A stretch of 64,000 bases of DNA, from positions 5,874,001 to 5,938,000 of the forward strand of contig NC_010505.1 in assembly GCF_000019725.1 (NCBI RefSeq), given 5' to 3'. The DNA comes from Methylobacterium radiotolerans JCM 2831. Lineage in GTDB: Bacteria; Pseudomonadota; Alphaproteobacteria; Rhizobiales; Beijerinckiaceae. Each line of letters starts with the position of its first letter. Positions within the stretch are counted from its first letter, which is position 1. The translations under genes were made by a program, and so were the position numbers. Positions 8,028 through 17,688 of this stretch are shown here, in pieces. The notes beneath the pieces are model-generated. The model had not been told where the DNA came from. It saw only the letters and a list, made by a program, of their open reading frames with translations, and did no database searches.

Positions 8028-9368
8028 ATGACTCTCGTCCGCTTCGCACCCTCGCCGACCGGGTATCTCCATATCGGCAACGCCCGGCCGGCCCTGCTCA
8101 ACGCCCTGTTCGCCCGCCGGACCGGCGGCCGCTTCCTGCTCCGCCTCGACGATACCGACGCGGAGCGCTCCACCGAGGCCTTCGCCGAAGCGATCGGCGA
8201 GGATCTCGCGTGGCTCGGCATCGTGCCCGACCTGTTCGCCCGGCAGAGCGCCCGCACGGCGCAGCACGACGCCGCCGCCGACCGCCTGCGCGCAGCGGGC
8301 CGGCTCTACCCCTGCTACGAGACCCCGGAGGAGCTGGAGCGCCGCCGCAGGCGCCAGCTCGGGCGCGGCCAACCGCCGATCTACGACCGGGCGGCGCTGC
8401 GGCTCACCGGCGACGAGCGGGCGGCGCTCGAGGCCGAGGGCCGCCGGCCGCACTGGCGGTTCCTGCTGGAGGCGCGGACCGTCGGCTGGGACGATCTCGT
8501 CCGCGGCCCGGCCCACGTCGACTGCGCGTCCCTGTCGGATCCGGTGCTGATCCGCGCCGACGGCAGCTACCTCTACACGCTGCCGTCGGTGGTGGACGAC
8601 GCCGATCTCGGCATCACCCACGTGATCCGCGGCGAGGACCACGTCACGAACACCGGCGTGCAGGTGCAGATCTTCGAGGCCCTGGGCGCGGCCGTTCCGG
8701 TCTTCGGCCACCACAACCTGCTGACGACCGCCGACGGGGAGGGCCTGTCGAAGCGCCTCGGCCACCTGTCGCTGCGCGGCCTGCGCGAGGCCGGCTACGA
8801 GCCCGCGGCGGTGCGCTCGCTGGCGGTGCTGACCGGCTCGGCCGAATCGGTCCGGGCGGTGCCCGACCTCGACACCCTCGCGGGCCTCGTCGATCTCGGG
8901 GAGATCTCGCGGGCGCCGGCCCGGTTCGACCCGGCGGAGCTCGACGGCCTCAACGCCCGCCTGATCCACGCCATGCCGTACCGGGAGGCGGCCGCGCGCC
9001 TCGCGGATCTCGGGATCCCTGCGGACCGGGCCGAGGCCTTCTGGCTCGCGGTGCGCGCCAACCTGAGCCGGGTTCCGGAGGCGGCGCCGTGGTGGCGGGT
9101 CGTGACCGGTCCGGTCGAGCCGGTGCTCACCGAGCCCGCCGTGATCGCGGCCGCCGTCGAGAGCCTGCCCCCCGAGCCGTTCGGCCCGGAGACCTGGAAC
9201 GCGTGGACGACCGAGATCAGGACTCGCACCGGCGCCAAGGGCCGCGGCCTGTTCATGCCGCTCCGGCTCGCGCTGACCGGCCTCGAGCACGGGCCGGACC
9301 TCGCCGGCCTGCTGCCGCTGATCGGGCGGGAGCGGGCGGCGCGCCGGCTCTCCGGCGCGGCCGCCTGA
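8028..9368 (+). CDS. gltX: Glutamyl-tRNA synthetase (GluRS2-type)
   Basis: This 446-residue class I synthetase joins glutamate to tRNA. The HIGH motif appears as HIGN in [19 protein letters not shown]. The KMSKS-like loop reads [14 protein letters not shown]. Length and the full C-terminal anticodon region fit GluRS and not the ~300-residue Q34 enzyme GluQRS. Alphaproteobacteria often have two GluRS copies and make Gln-tRNA through Glu-tRNA(Gln) and GatCAB. The GLSKR loop fits the second type, but a second copy lies outside this window, if present. ATG 8028 is the natural start because the synthetase motif begins a few residues later. Confidence 0.93.
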   Translation: MTLVRFAPSPTGYLHIGNARPALLNALFARRTGGRFLLRLDDTDAERSTEAFAEAIGEDLAWLGIVPDLFARQSARTAQHDAAADRLRAAGRLYPCYETPEELERRRRRQLGRGQPPIYDRAALRLTGDERAALEAEGRRPHWRFLLEARTVGWDDLVRGPAHVDCASLSDPVLIRADGSYLYTLPSVVDDADLGITHVIRGEDHVTNTGVQVQIFEALGAAVPVFGHHNLLTTADGEGLSKRLGHLSLRGLREAGYEPAAVRSLAVLTGSAESVRAVPDLDTLAGLVDLGEISRAPARFDPAELDGLNARLIHAMPYREAAARLADLGIPADRAEAFWLAVRANLSRVPEAAPWWRVVTGPVEPVLTEPAVIAAAVESLPPEPFGPETWNAWTTEIRTRTGAKGRGLFMPLRLALTGLEHGPDLAGLLPLIGRERAARRLSGAAA

Positions 9369-9426
9369 GCGACCCGGCCCGGACAGCCCCGCCGGCGTTC
9401 GTAATCCTAGGCCGTTCGGCGGCGGT

Positions 9427-10203
9427 TCAGCGGCCGGGTCGCGGGCGCGCCTCGATCAGCGCGGCATCGAGCAGGAAGCTGCCGTCGGCCTCGATGCCGA
9501 AATGCGCCGCGACCTCCGCGGGCGCCGCGACCTGCAGCGCCCGGATCGCCGCGACGTGGGTCTCCGGCGTCCGCATCCGGGCGATCCAGCTCGCGAACTC
9601 CATGCGCGGCCGGCTCGGCGTCGCGTCGCCGGGCTCGAAGCCCGCCGCCTCCAGCAGGGCCCGCCATTCCGAGACCCTGTAGTCGCGCACGTGCGAGGGG
9701 TCGCGCAGCAGCTCCACCGCCTGGAGGTGCGTGTCGAGCAGCGGATCCTCGGGCGCGACGATGTCGCTGACGACGAGGAATCCGTCCGGCTTCAGCACCC
9801 GCCGCGCCTCCGCCAGGGCCGCCGGCACGTCGCGCCAGTGGTGGGCGCTGTAACGGGTCAGGACCGCGTCGAAACGCGCGTCCGGGAACGGCAGGGCCTC
9901 CGCACCGCCCTGCCGGGTCTCGATCCGCTCGAGCCCCCGCCGCGACGCCTCGGCGGCGACCGCCGCCAGCATCTCGGCCGACAGGTCGTAGGCCGTGACG
10001 GCGGCCCCGGCCGCCGCCGCCGCGAAGGCGACGTGGCCGCCGCCGCAGCCGAGGTCGAGCACCCACAGGCCGGGCCGCGCGCGGACCCGCTCGCCGATCC
10101 GGTCGAGGTCGGCGCCCGCCGCGTGCACGGCGCTGGTCACGTAGGCGGAGGCCTGCGCGCCGAACTGGTCGACGACGTGTCGGGTGTGGCTGCGGGCGTT
10201 CAT
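9427..10203 (-). CDS. Class I SAM-dependent methyltransferase
   Basis: This 258-residue methyltransferase has motif I VLDLGCGGGHVAFAAA near residue 47, an acidic post-I strand (VTAYDLS), and the LTRYSAHHWRD region before RRVLKPDGFLVV. This is the UbiE/Coq5-like small-molecule group. It also has a short insert common in methyltransferases of unknown substrate. It lies 16 bases downstream of the MFS exporter gene on the same strand, so the two are probably co-transcribed. Substrate is unknown. Confidence 0.88.
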   Translation of the reverse strand: MNARSHTRHVVDQFGAQASAYVTSAVHAAGADLDRIGERVRARPGLWVLDLGCGGGHVAFAAAAAGAAVTAYDLSAEMLAAVAAEASRRGLERIETRQGGAEALPFPDARFDAVLTRYSAHHWRDVPAALAEARRVLKPDGFLVVSDIVAPEDPLLDTHLQAVELLRDPSHVRDYRVSEWRALLEAAGFEPGDATPSRPRMEFASWIARMRTPETHVAAIRALQVAAPAEVAAHFGIEADGSFLLDAALIEARPRPGR

Positions 10204-10219
10204 CGGCGGATCTCCCGGT

Positions 10220-11428
10220 TCAGGTCGCGAGCGGCGGCAGGCGGGACAGCCGCAGGGCGATCGTCAGCGCCAGACCGTACAGCCCGCCCACGAACAGAAC
10301 CACGCCGTTCCACCCGGAATGGGCGAAGAGCCAGCCGCCCGCCGTCCCCAGGACCGACGAGCCCAGATAGTAGAGGCCGAGATAGATCGCCGAGGCCTGG
10401 GCCCGGTCGCGCAGGGCCCGCCGCCCGACCCAGCTGCTCGCGACCGCGTGGGCGCCGAAGAAGCCCACCGTCGTCACCACGATGCCGGCGAGGATCAGCA
10501 GCAGGTGATCCGAGAGCGTCATCACGATGCCCGCCAGGCCGACGGCCGTGGCGACCCAGAGGACGCGGCGGCGGCCGAAGCGGCTCGCCAGCTCGCCGGT
10601 GACCGGGCTGCTGACCATGCCGGCGAGGTAGACGGAGAAGATCAGTCCGATCACCGCCTGGCTCAGCGCGTAGGGCGGCTCGAGCAGGCGGAAGCCGATG
10701 TAATTGTAGATGCAGACGAAGCCGCCCATCAGCAGGAACGCCTCGGCGAAGAGCCAGGGCAGGCCGGCGTCGCGGAAATGGTGGGTGAAGCTGCCCGGCA
10801 CCTCTGCCCAGGCGAGCCGGCGCGGCACGAAGCGGCGCGAGGGCGGGAGCCACCGCCAGAACGCCAGCGCGGCGGCGAGCGCGAGGCCGCCGATCACCGC
10901 GAGCCCGGCGCGCCAGCTCACGAAATCCGCCATCACGCCGCTGATCAGGCGGCCCGACATGCCGCCCAGCGCGTTGCCGCCGACGAGCAGGCCCATCGAC
11001 AGGCCGATGGCCTTGGCGTCCATCTCCTCGGCGAGATAGGCCATGGCGACGGCCGGGAGGCCGCTGGCCGTCAGCCCCGTGAGCGCGCGCAGTGCCAGGA
11101 AGCCGTACCAGCCGGGGACCAGGGCGGCCACGACCGTGAGCAGCGCCGAGGCGACCAGCGAGGCCAGCATCACCGGCTTGCGGCCCCAGATTTCCGAGAG
11201 CGGGCTGACGACCAGCAGCGCCACCGCCAGCAGCCCGCAGGGCAGCGACAGGGCGAGGCTGCTCGCGGCCGGCGAGACGCCGAAATCGTCCGCATAGATC
11301 GGCAGGAGCGGCTGGACCGCGTAGAGCACCGCGAAGGTCGAGAAGCCGGCCGCCGCCAGCGCCAGAGCCGTGCGGCGGAAGACCGGTGTGCCCGACCGGA
11401 TGAGCCCGCCATCCGTCTCGCTGTCCAT
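10220..11428 (-). CDS. MFS transporter (drug/metabolite exporter type)
   Basis: This 402-residue protein has about 12 hydrophobic helices. The MFS signature between helices 2 and 3 reads SPLSEIWGRKPVML, followed later by RALTGLTASGLPAVAMAYLAEE. The subgroup resembles YnfM-type exporters with proton antiport. ATG 11428 was chosen over the longer frame from 11485 because the extra 19 residues are Arg-rich and unlike the family. The downstream methyltransferase gene follows after 16 bases, which hints at export or modification of the same compound. The substrate cannot be read from sequence. Confidence 0.88.
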   Translation of the reverse strand: MDSETDGGLIRSGTPVFRRTALALAAAGFSTFAVLYAVQPLLPIYADDFGVSPAASSLALSLPCGLLAVALLVVSPLSEIWGRKPVMLASLVASALLTVVAALVPGWYGFLALRALTGLTASGLPAVAMAYLAEEMDAKAIGLSMGLLVGGNALGGMSGRLISGVMADFVSWRAGLAVIGGLALAAALAFWRWLPPSRRFVPRRLAWAEVPGSFTHHFRDAGLPWLFAEAFLLMGGFVCIYNYIGFRLLEPPYALSQAVIGLIFSVYLAGMVSSPVTGELASRFGRRRVLWVATAVGLAGIVMTLSDHLLLILAGIVVTTVGFFGAHAVASSWVGRRALRDRAQASAIYLGLYYLGSSVLGTAGGWLFAHSGWNGVVLFVGGLYGLALTIALRLSRLPPLAT

Positions 11429-11487
11429 CGTCGTCCCGCGCCGCTGTCCTCTACCGGTGGTGAGGCGCGAAGGCTTGAGGGTCAACT

Positions 11488-11512
11488 GCCGCGCGGGACA
11501 TGCCCGCGCGGC
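11488..11512 (-). terminator. GC-rich hairpin between the OmpA gene and the MFS gene
   Basis: A perfect 10-bp stem (gccgcgcggg paired with cccgcgcggc) closes a 5-base loop directly after the OmpA-family stop. No clear T run follows, so termination is only possible, not certain. Confidence 0.4.
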
Positions 11513-11519
11513 GGTCGTT

Positions 11520-13637
11520 TCACCGAGGCGGCGGCGGCGGTGCCGCCTGGCCCTGACCCTGATCCGGCCCCTGCTGCAGCAGCGGCGTGATCCGCTGGAC
11601 GACGACGCGGCGATTCTCCCGCGACGGGCCCTGCGTGTTCACCTTGAGGTACTGCTCGCCGTAGCCCTGGGTGGTCAGGTTCTCCGGCGGCACGCGGAAC
11701 TGCTCGGTCAGCACGGTCGCCACCGCCTGGGCACGCCGGTCCGACAGGGACAGGTTGTCGAGGGCTGAGCCGACGGCGTCGGTGAAGCCTTCGATCAGGA
11801 ACACCTCCCGCGGGTTGGCCTGGATGGCGCGGTTCATCGCGCCGGCGATCCCCGACAGCTTGGCCGCCTGATCGGGCGTGACGGTGAACGAGCCGGTGTC
11901 GAAGGTGATCGTGTTGATGTCGACCGAGCGCAGCCGGGCGCGGAGGTCCGGGCTGTAGCGGATCTGATCGAGCGTGTACCGGCGATCGACCTGCACCACC
12001 GGCGGCGCCGTCAGCGCCTCGTAGACCTCCGCCTCGTCGGCCTGGGCGTAATCCACGACGTAGCGGTCCCGCGGGATGCGGATCTCCGGGGGCGGCAGCA
12101 CCACCACGTCCTCGTAGATCGGGCGGAGCGGGCCGGCATAGCTGTTGTCGATCAGGATGAGCTCGCGACCGTCGCGATAGCGGAGGTAGCGGCGCAGCAT
12201 CCGCCCGTCGTCGTTCGTGACGGTGACGATCTGCTCGCCGCCGGGCCGGTCGACGTAGCTGTAGAAGTCGGCGCCCCGCCGCTCGAACCTGTAGCCGCGC
12301 GGGTCCAGGGTGCGGAAGCGCTCGTTCTCGTCGTGTCGGATCAGGTAGCCGTCGCGGTCCTGCACGATGATGCGGCCCGGCTCCCGGTAATAGGTCCGGC
12401 CGTCCTCCCGGAACTCGCGGCGGTCGGTGCGGACCTGCTCGAAATCGCGCACGGCGTCGTTCTGGCGGAAGCCGCCGGGCACGTAGCCCGGCTGTCCCGG
12501 CCGGTTGAAGGCGCTCGGGTCGGTCGGACCACCCGGACCGCCCGCGGGCGGCTGGCCCGGCGCCATCCCGGGCTGCGGTGCGCCGGGCGGCGGGGCCTGT
12601 CCGGGAGCGGGCGCCTGGCCCGGCGGCACGAATGGCCGTCCCGGGATCCCGGGGGCCATGTTGGGCGGCACTGGCCGCGCGGGCTCCGCCGCGGGGGCGC
12701 CGTTGGGCTGGGCCGGCGCCCGTCCATCGGGCTGGGCCCCCTGCGGCTGGAACGGCCGCCCCGGAACGCCCGGGGCCGCGTTGGGCGCCTGCGGCCGGCC
12801 GGGCTCGGCGCCGGGACCGCCGTTCGGCTGGGCGCGGTTCTCTGGCTGGCGGTGCTCTGGCTGGCGGTTCTCGGGCTGCGCGTCGAGGCGCTGGGCCGGC
12901 CGACCGGGTGCGCCGGGGGGCGCGTTCGGCGGCTGGGGCCGCTCGCCGGGCGCACCCGGACCGCCCGGACGCTGGCCCGGCGCAACGCGATCCGGCGCGG
13001 ATCGGTCGGGAGCCGCGTCGCGCTGCGCGGGACGGTTCGGCTGGTCATCCGGGCCGGGGCGGTCCCGGTCCGGTGCCTGGCGCTGCTGCGGCGCCGGCGG
13101 ACGCTCGGGCGCAGGGCGTCCCTGGGGCGGCGGGGCCTGATCGCGATCCGGAGCCTGCTGGCGCTCGGGCGCGGGCCGTCCGGGGGTCGGCCGCTCCTGC
13201 GGCCCGCGATCCGGACGATCCGGCTGCTGATCCCGCCGCTCCTGCTGCCGCTCCTGCTGTCGATCCGAATGGCGGTCCGGCCGATCCGGCGCCGGCGGAC
13301 GGGCCGCAGGCGGCTCCGGCCGGCGCTCGGGCGCGCGCTCCCGCTGGGGCGGTTCGGCCTGCGGCTGGCGCTGGGCGGGCGGCTCGGGACGCTCGCGCGG
13401 CGGCGCACGCTCCGGCCGGGGCTCCGGCCGCTCGCGCTCGGCCGGCGGGCCGGGACGCTCCTGCGGCGGCCGCTCGGGGCGCGGACCGCCGTGCGGGGGC
13501 TCGCCGCCGCGGGGACCGCGCTCGTCCGGTCCGCCCTGCGCCACTTGGATCCGGCCCGGCGCGGCATCGGCGAGCTGCACGAGCGTGAGTGCCGGCAGCA
13601 CCGTGCCGGTGAGGAGGATCAGGCGGAGCAGGCGCAT
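11520..13637 (-). CDS. OmpA-family outer membrane protein with long Pro/Arg-rich region
   Basis: This 705-residue protein has a signal peptide (cleavage after about residue 25). About 370 residues of very Pro-, Arg-, Gln- and Gly-rich sequence follow, including degenerate PGRPxQP-type repeats. A charged middle domain covers about residues 400-565. The C-terminal OmpA domain (about 575-690) holds the peptidoglycan-binding pattern with NLSLSDRRAQAVATVL and ENRRVVVQRI. It should be anchored to peptidoglycan, with the disordered part spanning the periplasm or reaching the surface. The region of low complexity could vary in length between strains. Confidence 0.87.
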   Translation of the reverse strand: MRLLRLILLTGTVLPALTLVQLADAAPGRIQVAQGGPDERGPRGGEPPHGGPRPERPPQERPGPPAERERPEPRPERAPPRERPEPPAQRQPQAEPPQRERAPERRPEPPAARPPAPDRPDRHSDRQQERQQERRDQQPDRPDRGPQERPTPGRPAPERQQAPDRDQAPPPQGRPAPERPPAPQQRQAPDRDRPGPDDQPNRPAQRDAAPDRSAPDRVAPGQRPGGPGAPGERPQPPNAPPGAPGRPAQRLDAQPENRQPEHRQPENRAQPNGGPGAEPGRPQAPNAAPGVPGRPFQPQGAQPDGRAPAQPNGAPAAEPARPVPPNMAPGIPGRPFVPPGQAPAPGQAPPPGAPQPGMAPGQPPAGGPGGPTDPSAFNRPGQPGYVPGGFRQNDAVRDFEQVRTDRREFREDGRTYYREPGRIIVQDRDGYLIRHDENERFRTLDPRGYRFERRGADFYSYVDRPGGEQIVTVTNDDGRMLRRYLRYRDGRELILIDNSYAGPLRPIYEDVVVLPPPEIRIPRDRYVVDYAQADEAEVYEALTAPPVVQVDRRYTLDQIRYSPDLRARLRSVDINTITFDTGSFTVTPDQAAKLSGIAGAMNRAIQANPREVFLIEGFTDAVGSALDNLSLSDRRAQAVATVLTEQFRVPPENLTTQGYGEQYLKVNTQGPSRENRRVVVQRITPLLQQGPDQGQGQAAPPPPPR

Positions 13638-13716
13638 CGCGGTCTCGTCTCGGTTCAGGCCGAGCCGAACACCGGACGCCGCGATTGGTTCCGCGTCCCG
13701 GGACGCGGAACCGGCT

Positions 13717-14799
13717 TCAGGGCGTGAGCCGCTGGGGCACCGCGATCACGTCGGGCGCGATGATGCGCACGGCAACGTGATCCGGCTTCGCCTCCGCGGC
13801 CTTCGCGCCGTCGGCCGCGGCGGGCTCGACCTTCGCGTCGTCGCGGCCGGGGCTGCCCTTCGTGTCGACGCCCGCACGGCCGGCGGCGTCGGCGGCGAGT
13901 TCTGCCGCGGTCCGGTCGGCCCGGCCGACGAGGGTCAGGCGCACCTTCGGCCGGGACAGCGCCTCGGCCTGCATCGGCGTCACGAAGATGTCGCCCTTGT
14001 GCCGGACCAGCATGCTCTCGGCCTTGACCAGCGACTGCGCCCAGGACTTGCCCTCCGGTTTGCAGGAGCAGTTCGGAACGAATTCCTTGCGGAATTTGAA
14101 GGCGTTGGCGAGGTTCGCGTAGGCCCGGCTGCCCTTCACCGAGGCGGCGTGCTTCAGGGCATCGTCGCCGTACGGCATGGAATAGGCCTGCGCCTCGGTC
14201 CCGGGGCAGAGGGCCTGGCACATCTCGTCGGCGCCGCCGCGGCCCTCGGGCAGGTTCTTCATCGGGAAGAAGCCGCCGTCGCAGGTGCGCACGCAGACCA
14301 TCTGCGGCCCGCCCCGGCCGTAGGCCTCGCCGGAGCCCGCGGAGGCTTCGCGCGGGGGGCAGGTGGAGGCGACCAGCCCCTGGAGTTCGCGCTTGCGGGC
14401 GCCGCTGTCGTCGATCACGGCGCCGCCATAGGTGGCCTTGAGGGCGCGGATCCGCTGCTCCACCGCGCCGCACTGCGGCGGCCGCGTGTCGAAGAACAGG
14501 AACTTGCCGCCCTCGCAGTTCAGGCCGCGGAAATAGGCTTCGAGGCGCCCGATCTCGTCGTTCAGGGCGCGCGTCGTGCTGGCGCCGCTCTGGATCGAGG
14601 CCAGCTCCGCCCGGTAGCGCCGGCACTGGGGCGACGGCAGTTGCGGCGCCGGCCGCGCCTCGGCGGGCGGCGGTCCGGACGCGGCCTCCTGCGCGCTGGC
14701 GGAGACGGCGAGCGAGTGGGACAGTCCGAGGGCTATGGCCGCGCTCAGGACGAGGCGGCCGAGCGTACGGACGATCGGGCGGTGAGGCATAGGCTGCAT
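13717..14799 (-). CDS. DUF2865 domain secreted protein
   Basis: This 360-residue protein has an N-terminal signal peptide (cleavage near ASAQ, residue 37). The DUF2865 core follows, recognised by VCVRTCDGGFFPM and by MCQALCPGTEAQAYSM. Ten or more Cys suggest several disulphides in the periplasm. The tail after residue 290 is Ala/Asp/Lys-rich and probably flexible. The start could also be the second Met three codons downstream. DUF2865 proteins are common in Hyphomicrobiales and have no defined function. It is upstream of the OmpA-family gene on the same strand, with 79 bases between. Confidence 0.85.
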   Translation of the reverse strand: MQPMPHRPIVRTLGRLVLSAAIALGLSHSLAVSASAQEAASGPPPAEARPAPQLPSPQCRRYRAELASIQSGASTTRALNDEIGRLEAYFRGLNCEGGKFLFFDTRPPQCGAVEQRIRALKATYGGAVIDDSGARKRELQGLVASTCPPREASAGSGEAYGRGGPQMVCVRTCDGGFFPMKNLPEGRGGADEMCQALCPGTEAQAYSMPYGDDALKHAASVKGSRAYANLANAFKFRKEFVPNCSCKPEGKSWAQSLVKAESMLVRHKGDIFVTPMQAEALSRPKVRLTLVGRADRTAAELAADAAGRAGVDTKGSPGRDDAKVEPAAADGAKAAEAKPDHVAVRIIAPDVIAVPQRLTP

Positions 14800-14949
14800 C
14801 GCGTTGATCGGGTGCGCGGCGATCCGGAGAACCCGGGCCCGCGCGCATCCGCGCTTCGGAACGGAAGCGGGGCCATTCTACGCCCCCTCGCAAGACCGCG
14901 ACACCCCTCCTACATCCGGCCGGCAAGCGTGAGGGGGAATTGACCGGCG

Positions 14950-15462
14950 ATGTTGTTTCGGAGTCTCACCTATGTTGGGCTTCTCGCACTGGGCCTGACG
15001 GCGGCCGGTACGGCCTCGGCGCAGGAGCCGGACCGGATCTTCGACAAGTCGACGGTCTGGCGCCCGCTGACGCCCAACGACAAGCTCGTGGTCTACGGCG
15101 TCGACGATCCGGCGGTCTCCGGCGTGGCCTGCTGGTACACCCAGCCCGAGAAGGGCGGGATCAAGGGCACGCTGGGCTTGGCCGAGGACGTCTCGGACAT
15201 CTCGCTGGCCTGCCGGCAGACCGGGCCGATCGCCTTCAAGGGCAAGATGAGCCAGGGCGAGGTGGTGTTCAGCGAGCGCCGATCGCTGATCTTCAAGTCG
15301 ATGCAGATCGTCCGCGGCTGCGACGCGAAGCGCAACACGCTGATCTACATGGTCTACTCGGACAAGGTCATCCAGGGTTCGCCGAAGAACTCGACTTCGG
15401 CCGTCCCTCTGGCGCCCTGGGGCACCGAACCGGCGCAGAAATGCGCCGACTTCATGAAGTGA
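14950..15462 (+). CDS. creA: CreA family periplasmic protein
   Basis: This 170-residue protein has a signal peptide (cleavage after SASA, about residue 24) and the conserved CreA opening FDKSTVWRPLTPNDKLVVYG. Next comes DDPAVSGVACWYT with the first of the conserved Cys. E. coli creA lies in the creABCD region, but its biochemical role is unknown. The gene is alone here and no creBCD genes are present. An AGGGGGA element sits upstream of ATG 14950. Confidence 0.87.
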   Translation: MLFRSLTYVGLLALGLTAAGTASAQEPDRIFDKSTVWRPLTPNDKLVVYGVDDPAVSGVACWYTQPEKGGIKGTLGLAEDVSDISLACRQTGPIAFKGKMSQGEVVFSERRSLIFKSMQIVRGCDAKRNTLIYMVYSDKVIQGSPKNSTSAVPLAPWGTEPAQKCADFMK

Positions 15463-15513
15463 GCCGCGCGGGGTCGACAGGGCGTCCCGGGGACCGGGGC
15501 GTCCGCGGCTCCC

Positions 15514-15861
15514 TCAGTCCTGGCAGGTGATCCGGATCGGGCGCTCGGAGGGCGCCGGGACCGGCTGGCTGATCGCACCGGTGTACTCGTCGGCGGCGGC
15601 GACCCCGTAGGAGTTCGCCGCGGCGTAGCCCTGGGCCTCGCACCACGCGTTGGCGACCACCTGCCCGCAGGCGCTGCCCGGCGTCGTCAGGCACTCGCCG
15701 ACGCCGTAGCCGTCGCTCGACGGGATCAGGAAGGTCTTCTCGACGTGGGCCGGCGCCTTCGCGGGCGTCTCGCCGTCGGTGCCGGCCAGCGCGACGTGGG
15801 TCAGGCCCGCACAGGCGAGAACGGTGGCGAGAGCGAGGGAACCGGCGGCCGAGCGTCGCAT
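15514..15861 (-). CDS. Small secreted Cys-containing protein of unknown function
   Basis: This 115-residue protein has a signal peptide (cleavage after VALA, about residue 26). The mature domain carries four Cys (in GECL, SACG, AWCEAQGY and ITCQD), probably in two disulphides. Its AWCEAQGYAAANSYG stretch resembles small periplasmic proteins common in Methylobacterium and Rhizobium, but I cannot name a family. A CtrA-like box lies 65 bases upstream of the start codon, so cell-cycle control is possible. Confidence 0.75.
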   Translation of the reverse strand: MRRSAAGSLALATVLACAGLTHVALAGTDGETPAKAPAHVEKTFLIPSSDGYGVGECLTTPGSACGQVVANAWCEAQGYAAANSYGVAAADEYTGAISQPVPAPSERPIRITCQD

Positions 15862-16171
15862 GGATTGTCCTTGGGCACAGGATCTGTGGCGTGAGGATCG
15901 TGGCCCGGACGGTCCGACGGCGCGGTTAAGGAAGCCTTACCCGCATGGCGCGCAGGCCATCTCGAATTCCTCACGCTTTTGGGTTAGCCCCATCGCGCGG
16001 GCCGCGCCGTCGCCGCGATGCAACAGGATGCTGTGCCGGGGCTGGCGGATCCGCCACGTTTCGGCCGCTCTTCGCCGCGCGGGGCCCTCAGGTCGTTGAA
16101 GGCAGGGCCGGATTTCCGGCCACGGCTCCGGTCCGGACGTCATCCCGGGCGCCGGCAAAGGGATGGGTTTC
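15862..16171 (+). other. 310-base divergent intergenic region (small secreted protein / cysS)
   Basis: No gene is supported here. It contains the CtrA-like box at 15926-15940 and a short inverted repeat (atggc...gccat, 15945-15960). Just before cysS there is an AAAGGG ribosome-binding element at 16157-16162. Confidence 0.55.
15926..15940. promoter_or_regulatory. CtrA-like box (TTAA-N7-TTAC)
   Basis: TTAA, seven bases, then TTAC: one mismatch from the TTAA-N7-TTAA consensus of the CtrA response regulator. It lies 65 bases upstream of the small secreted protein gene on the minus strand. Binding is inferred from the motif. Confidence 0.5.
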
Positions 16172-17569
16172 ATGGCGCCGATGTTGCGGCTCTACAACAC
16201 GCTGACCGGCGCCAAGGAGGCGTTCGCGCCGATCGACCCGCAGCATGTCCGCGTCTACGCCTGCGGCCCGACGGTCTACGACGCCGCCCATATCGGCAAC
16301 GCCCGACCGATCATCGTCTTCGACCTGCTGTTCCGGCTGCTGCGCCACCTCTACGGGCCGGAGCACGTCACCTACGCCCGCAACGTCACGGACGTGGACG
16401 ACAAGATCAACGCCCGGGCGGCCGAGCGCGGCGTCAGCATCCGCGAACTGACCGACGGCACGCTCGCGCAGTTCCACCGCGACGTGCGCGACCTCGGCGT
16501 GCTCATGCCGGAGGACGTGAACCTCACGGGCGCGCGGCCCCGCTTCGTCGAGCCCCGCGCCACCGACCACATCGTCGAGATGGTCACGATGATCGAGGCC
16601 CTGGTCCGGGCCGGCCACGCCTACGTGGCGGCGGATCACGTGCTGTTCGACGTCCCCTCGATGCCGGATTACGGCGGCCTGTCGAAGCGGCCCCTCGACG
16701 AGATGGAGGCGGGGGCCCGGGTCGAGGTCGCCCCCTACAAGCGCTCGCCCCTCGACTTCGTCCTGTGGAAGCCCGCGAAGCCCGGCGAGCCGTCCTGGCC
16801 GTCGCCCGCCGGGATCGCGGTCGCCGGGCGGCCGGGCTGGCACATCGAGTGCTCGGCCATGTCGGCCAAGCATCTCGGCCGGACCTTCGACATCCACGCC
16901 GGCGGCATCGACCTGATCTTCCCGCACCACGAGAACGAGGTGGCGCAGTCGCGCTGCTGCTTCGGCACGCCGGTGATGGCCAATGTCTGGCTGCACAACG
17001 GCTTCCTCCAGGTGGAGGGGGAGAAGATGTCGAAGTCGCTCGGCAACTTCATCACCATCCGCGACGTGCTGAACGACTGGCCGGGCGAGGTCGTGCGCCT
17101 CACCATGCTCAAGACCCAGTACCGGCAGCCGATCGACTGGACCCTGCGCGGCCTGGAGGAATCGGCCCGCGTGCTCGACCGCTGGTACAACGCCGCCGGC
17201 GACGCGCCCGCCGCGTCCGACATCCCCGTCGGCGTTGTCGAGGCGCTCTGCGACGACCTCAACACGCCGGCGGCGATCAACGAACTTCACCGGCTCGCGG
17301 GCGGCGCGGAGGCGCAGCCCGGTGCGCTGCGCGCCGGCGCGAATCTCCTCGGCTTCCTCGCGCGCACCCGCAGCGACCGCGAGCAGGATCAGGTCGCGGC
17401 CTCGGGGGTCGACGTCGCGGCGGTCGAGGCGCTGATCGCCGCGCGCCGCGCGGCCCGCGCCGCCAAAGACTGGGCCGCCTCCGACCGGGCGCGCGACGCC
17501 CTCGCGGCGATGGGCGTCGCCGTGAAGGACAACAAGGACGGCACCACGACCTGGACGGTGGCGCGCTGA
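16172..17569 (+). CDS. cysS: Cysteinyl-tRNA synthetase
   Basis: This 465-residue class I synthetase charges tRNA(Cys). The zinc/HIGH region reads [20 protein letters not shown]. The KMSKS motif is exact in [13 protein letters not shown]. The zinc-binding [10 protein letters not shown] and the HHENEVAQS element are also present. ATG 16172 is preferred over the in-frame ATG at 16163 because AAAGGG at 16157-16162 is then correctly spaced; the shorter protein also begins close to the usual family start. It is a single-gene unit, followed after about 120 bases by a protease gene. Confidence 0.95.
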   Translation: MAPMLRLYNTLTGAKEAFAPIDPQHVRVYACGPTVYDAAHIGNARPIIVFDLLFRLLRHLYGPEHVTYARNVTDVDDKINARAAERGVSIRELTDGTLAQFHRDVRDLGVLMPEDVNLTGARPRFVEPRATDHIVEMVTMIEALVRAGHAYVAADHVLFDVPSMPDYGGLSKRPLDEMEAGARVEVAPYKRSPLDFVLWKPAKPGEPSWPSPAGIAVAGRPGWHIECSAMSAKHLGRTFDIHAGGIDLIFPHHENEVAQSRCCFGTPVMANVWLHNGFLQVEGEKMSKSLGNFITIRDVLNDWPGEVVRLTMLKTQYRQPIDWTLRGLEESARVLDRWYNAAGDAPAASDIPVGVVEALCDDLNTPAAINELHRLAGGAEAQPGALRAGANLLGFLARTRSDREQDQVAASGVDVAAVEALIAARRAARAAKDWAASDRARDALAAMGVAVKDNKDGTTTWTVAR

Positions 17570-17688
17570 TCGCGGAGCCGGCGGCCGATGACACGGATGT
17601 GACGGGGACCGCGTCCTCGCGCCCGCTTGCGCGGCGCGGCGCGGGCGGCATCTGTGGTCCGGGGACTCGCGGCGGAGACGAGCAGCAC

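Noticed and set aside
16018..17688. Upstream part of the long frame ending in the protease
   Set aside because: The first two thirds of this frame overlap cysS in another frame and have no protease features; only the last part from GTG 17689 is kept.
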